Positions 58,520-64,000 of a DNA stretch of 64,000 bases are shown here, piece after piece. Position 1 is the first letter of the stretch; each line of letters begins with the position of its first letter. The stretch spans positions 267,416,131 through 267,480,130 of the forward strand of contig CM041779.1 of the NCBI GenBank assembly GCA_023374045.1. Direction: 5' to 3'. The stretch comes from Limonium bicolor (lineage: Eukaryota > Streptophyta > Magnoliopsida > Caryophyllales > Plumbaginaceae). A program made the position numbers and the translations under genes. The notes below the pieces were generated by a model. It ran no database searches and was not told the DNA's origin. It worked only from the letters and a program-made list of their open reading frames with translations.

Positions 58520-58855
58520 AAATGTAATGTGTACATTTTCGTCATGAGTGTGTACATTTTTGTCATGAATGAGTACATTTTGATTCAAATGTATATTCTA
58601 TATTAGCAAATGTGTACTTTTTCAACATCAGTGTGTACATTTTCATCATAAATGTGTACATTTTGATTGAAATGTATATACTATATCATCAAATGTGTAC
58701 TTTTCAGCATGAGTGTGTACATTTTCATCATGAATGTGTACATTTTGAATCAAATGTATACTATATCATCAAATGTGTACTTTTTCAACATGAGTGTCTA
58801 CATTTTCATCATGAATGTTTAAATTTGCATCTTCGATGTGTACATTTTGGTACCA
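58520..58855. repeat. Tandem repeats of tgtgtacattttcatcatgaa type inside the MULE
   Basis: Four or so degenerate copies of a composite unit of about 85 bp made of gtgtacattttcatcatgaatgtg, gtacattttga, tatactatatcatcaaatgtg and tactttttcaacatgag segments. They lie just downstream of the FAR1-domain remnant. Confidence 0.75.
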
Positions 58856-59186
58856 AAAATTTATGGCTCATTAAAACCATGTAATCAAATAAAAAAAAAT
58901 CTACACTTTCACTAGTATCCAGCACATCATCAGCCTTTACTGCTTCATTCTTTGGATTGTTTGGACTTGACTCCTTCCATCCCTCCTTGTTGCAGAGATA
59001 TTTCATGTGCAAGACCTTACCTACATCTTTATTCACCCATTCCGACTTAATTCTAACAACAAATCCATGACGATGAGCATAGTCCTTATAAAATTGCCGA
59101 CTTGCTTCTACGGTTGGAAACTCTAAATTTCTCCAGTCTTCACCTTCATCTTGCAATTCTGATTGATTTTGCAATTCCAATGCCAC
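58809..59186 (-). pseudogene. FAR1/FHY3-type DNA-binding domain fragment of a MULE transposase
   Basis: 125 codons from ATG (minus strand). Residues about 20-75 resemble the WRKY-like FAR1 domain: FPTVEASRQFYKDYAHRHGF, VVRIKSEW and YLCNKEGW. In FAR1-like MULEs this domain forms the N-terminus of the transposase and binds DNA. Here it ends after an acidic, low-similarity stretch, and the frame runs into tandem repeats; the catalytic DDE domain is missing. The last about 30 residues are probably not native. Confidence 0.75.
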
Positions 59187-60061
59187 ACGACTATCATCTT
59201 CATCAATTTCTTTGGAAACTGAAAAAAAAAAAATTCACGCACAAAACAAACGTGAATGAAAAAATCAGAAAAATCAGAAGTCATCAATTTTTTCTGCAGT
59301 AAATTGATGTTCGCAGAACCTAATCTGCGGTTCTGTTTTCAAAAGTAAAAAAATAATACCGTCAATATTCAAGTCTGGGAGTGACAACATGATGCTGTTC
59401 TATTTTGCCTCATTCATACTCTTCTGCGGACAGAATTTCAAGCTTTCATCTTCTCTTGTTGTCTGATGCAAACTTCTTCTTCTATAGATCAGTGGTTAAA
59501 CAGGTTTGACGGAAAATTGTATAGATTCACACCAGAATTAGTGAGTGAAGAGAGCAAAATGGGTAGAGAGCGTGAATTACAGAATTTACAGAAAATTGTA
59601 TAGACCGTGGTTTTTTTTAAAGATGGATGAGAGAAGTTAGTGGGAAAAACTTCCGTAAACTCTATTCCTTATTATTGAGGAGTGGTTGATTATAGTTAAA
59701 AAAAGTCTCTTATACCCTTATTATTATTATTAATTGTTTTTCTTTTTTATAAAACTAATTATTAAATAAATATATACATATACGGTTGAGATTTAAATAA
59801 GTTATAATCTGATGGCTAGATTTGGTTTGAGCATATGCCCAAAGTTTATAGGCATGGGCATGGTCCCCGTTTTGCTCGCACCAGCCTCATAGTGCTGCAA
59901 GAAAATGGCAAAAACAGAAACTTTTGAACAATTTGATCCAAGGGTCTAAACGCACGCCCGCCCTAGTTACAAGATTCAAGGGCTATTATTCTCTGGAGCC
60001 TTCTCTATCTAACTTCCCTCGTCGCTGGCCTATTTTGATTTTCAAAAAACTGAATCGCAAA

Positions 60062-60074
60062 CCCAACGGTTGGG
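60062..60074. promoter_or_regulatory. MSA-like mitosis-specific element upstream of CDKB1
   Basis: CCCAACGGTTGGG contains the AACGG core and fits YCYAACGGYY, the site for three-repeat MYB factors in promoters of G2/M genes, which B-type CDKs are. It is nearly palindromic and lies about 130 bases before the ATG. Whether it is in the promoter or 5' UTR is not known. Confidence 0.55.
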
Positions 60075-60200
60075 AGACTGCGTTCTCACTTCTCATATAC
60101 TTCTAGCGCTCAGCCTAGGGTTTTCGCTAGCATTTCCACTCGACGATTCCATTTCAATCTGTGTCGATACTCTAAGAGAGATTGCAAGGAGAGGATATCA

Positions 60201-62793
<2,593 letters not shown>

Positions 62794-63051
62794 GACAGCC
62801 TTAAAATCACATGAATAGCATCGCTATGTTTAAATATAAAAAGTGTGTTTGCTGCGAATTTTGTCATCAGCTTGGTGATAAGAAGAGAAGTCCTAGATCA
62901 CTTCTAGCTAGTTTTTTTTATATTCACAAGTGGTGAGAGGTCATAAAGTCACAGTATAATGTGGAATATAGGACTACCAACATAAGTATGGGTATTCAGT
63001 GCCTCTCATGCCTTGCAAAACCAGTGTAAGGCAGTAACCATATGTTATAGT
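62794..63051 (+). other. CDKB1 3' untranslated and flanking region
   Basis: About 260 bases between the stop codon and the start of the next MULE. No clear AATAAA is seen; AATATAAA near 62834 could serve as a near-match poly(A) signal. Confidence 0.5.
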
Positions 63052-64000
63052 GAAAATGGGGACTTGTGTCCATGTGTGACTAATTTGGGCATGTGTTCAA
63101 GTATTTTTCAGTCATTTGATTACAGTTTTTATTATTAAGAATTAATCCACACCGTGAATACTTTTGCCTTTTTATTAATTTATTTTGTAAAAAGAAAAAT
63201 CAACTAGATAATTATACAAAGGGTATTATGGACTTTTGTAATTGAAATTTTAATAACTGTTTTTAATCGATAATACTTTTACAATTATAACAAATTTTTT
63301 TCACTAATAACTTTCCCTCATTATACGGAAGTTTCTTCTCACCCAATTTTTTTCACTAATAACTTCTCTCATTATATGGAAGTTTCTTCTCACTCAATTT
63401 TTTCACTAATAACAATTTTTTTCAATAATAACTTCCCTTCATTATATGGATCTTTTTTTTCTCTAAAATATGAGTGTAGATTTGCTTGGTAGAGGTACAG
63501 ATTATTAATTTATCATTTAAGTAAAAGTGTAGATTTTTAAGTAAAATGATATATTTCTTAAAATGTAGGTATAGATTTGTTTGATAAAACTGTAGATTTT
63601 GTATTTAGACAATACATTTTTTAAATGAAAGAGTGGAATTTTATTTAGTATAAATAAACATTTGTGATCTTATTATATTGATTTTAAAGAATTCATGTCA
63701 AAATATTTTATATTTGCTTATTTTTAAGCAATTTGTTTAAAATGTGGATCTTTCTTTTTAGTTTTCTCAAATGCAAGTGTAGATTTGTTTGGTAGAAGTG
63801 TAGATTTGTTTGGTAGAAGTGTAGATTTGTTTGGTTGAAGTGTAGATTTGTTTGGTAGAAGTGTAGATTTGTTTGGTAGAAGTGTAGATTTGTTTGGTTG
63901 AAGTGTAGATTTGTTTGGTTGAAGTGTAGATTTGTTTGATAGAAGTGTAGATTTGTTTGATAGAAGTGTAGATTTTTATTAATTTCTCATTTAAATAAAA
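63052..64000. mobile_element. Start of a second, related Mutator-like element (runs off the window)
   Basis: GAAAATGGGGACTTGTGTCC and then taatttgggcatgtgttcaag match the inward-reading terminal inverted repeat of the MULE at 57175-59874 (caaaacggggacc...tttgggcatatgctcaa). Downstream AT-rich sequence with agtgtagatttttaagtaaaatgat motifs also resembles, in reverse orientation, 57740-58290 of that element. The other end and target duplication are outside the window. No coding region is visible. Confidence 0.65.
63771..63975. repeat. 21-bp minisatellite
   Basis: About ten tandem copies of gtgtagatttgtttggtagaa with variants (ggttgaa, gatagaa) near the end of the window, inside the second MULE. 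Confidence 0.9.

Larger units (their letters stand above)
57175..59874 (-). mobile_element. Mutator-like element (MULE), 2.7 kb, with FAR1-domain remnant
   Basis: Flanked by the 9-bp duplication ctcgcacca (57166-57174 and 59875-59883), typical of Mutator. The ends form an imperfect terminal inverted repeat of about 45 bp: CAACGAGGGGAAGATGCCC on the left and, reversed, CAAAACGGGGACCATGCCC on the right, both continuing to tttgggcat/atgggcat and atgctcaa. It contains a FAR1-type DNA-binding domain on the minus strand but no MULE transposase catalytic domain, so it is a deletion derivative. Its right end lies 326 bases upstream of the CDKB1 start codon. Confidence 0.88.

Noticed and set aside
63771..63975. 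CRISPR-like array.
   Set aside because: Repeats are head-to-tail 21-mers without unique spacers, in plant nuclear DNA; this is a minisatellite.

Overview
This is nuclear DNA from a flowering plant, most likely a eudicot with a large, repeat-rich genome. About 56 kb of AT-rich, nested LTR retrotransposons lie beside one host gene, a B1-type cyclin-dependent kinase (60201-62793) with plant-style introns. Four lines of evidence support this: initiator-Met and Asp tRNA primer-binding sites, Tekay-type chromovirus and Athila polyproteins, hAT and Mutator-like DNA transposons with clean target duplications, and the PPTALRE signature of plant CDKB1.

Layout. 1-1699 is a fragment of an unidentified LTR element fused to the truncated 5' LTR of element A. 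Element A (1700-32073, plus strand) is a Tekay-like Ty3/gypsy element: 5' LTR to 4556, Met PBS, an intron-containing gag, an AlkB-type dioxygenase ORF (6381-7139), PR-RT-RNaseH-IN-chromodomain, PPT and 3' LTR (15337-17500 plus 30450-32073). A 4.25-kb solo LTR (9798-14047, TSD gtatc) splits the integrase of A. A complete 12.9-kb Athila element (17501-30444, TSD gtaat) splits its 3' LTR. Element A itself sits in the pol of a second Tekay element, B, whose coding region resumes at 32079. B is broken again by a small hAT element (TSD gtatcaac), which holds a minus-strand solo LTR (TSD attac), which holds a complete minus-strand 14.5-kb LTR element without recognisable coding capacity (35410-49873, TSD acccc). 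B continues from 52649 to its 3' LTR at 55414. Next come a 2.7-kb Mutator-like element with a FAR1-domain remnant (57175-59874), the CDKB1 gene, and the start of a related Mutator-like element (63052 onward).

Two observations stand out. First, element A carries a complete plant ALKBH1-group Fe(II)/2-oxoglutarate dioxygenase frame with all expected catalytic residues. It lies inside what reads as a phase-1 intron between gag and protease. One predicted acceptor would fuse gag in frame to AlkB; another, 881 bases downstream, would fuse gag in frame to protease-RT; and an AATAAA lies between the AlkB stop and the second acceptor. This looks like a retrotransposon that gained a nucleic-acid demethylase and could express it by alternative splicing and polyadenylation. 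Second, LTRs of several families, and one Athila inter-ORF region, carry GC-rich tandem palindromes of different sequence but nearly constant spacing of about 70-73 bp, with compensatory arm changes in at least one array.

Pol genes of A, B and Athila carry premature stops, most of them explicable by C-to-T or G-to-A changes, so none of these copies looks autonomous now. The CDKB1 gene appears intact: six exons predict a 303-residue kinase.
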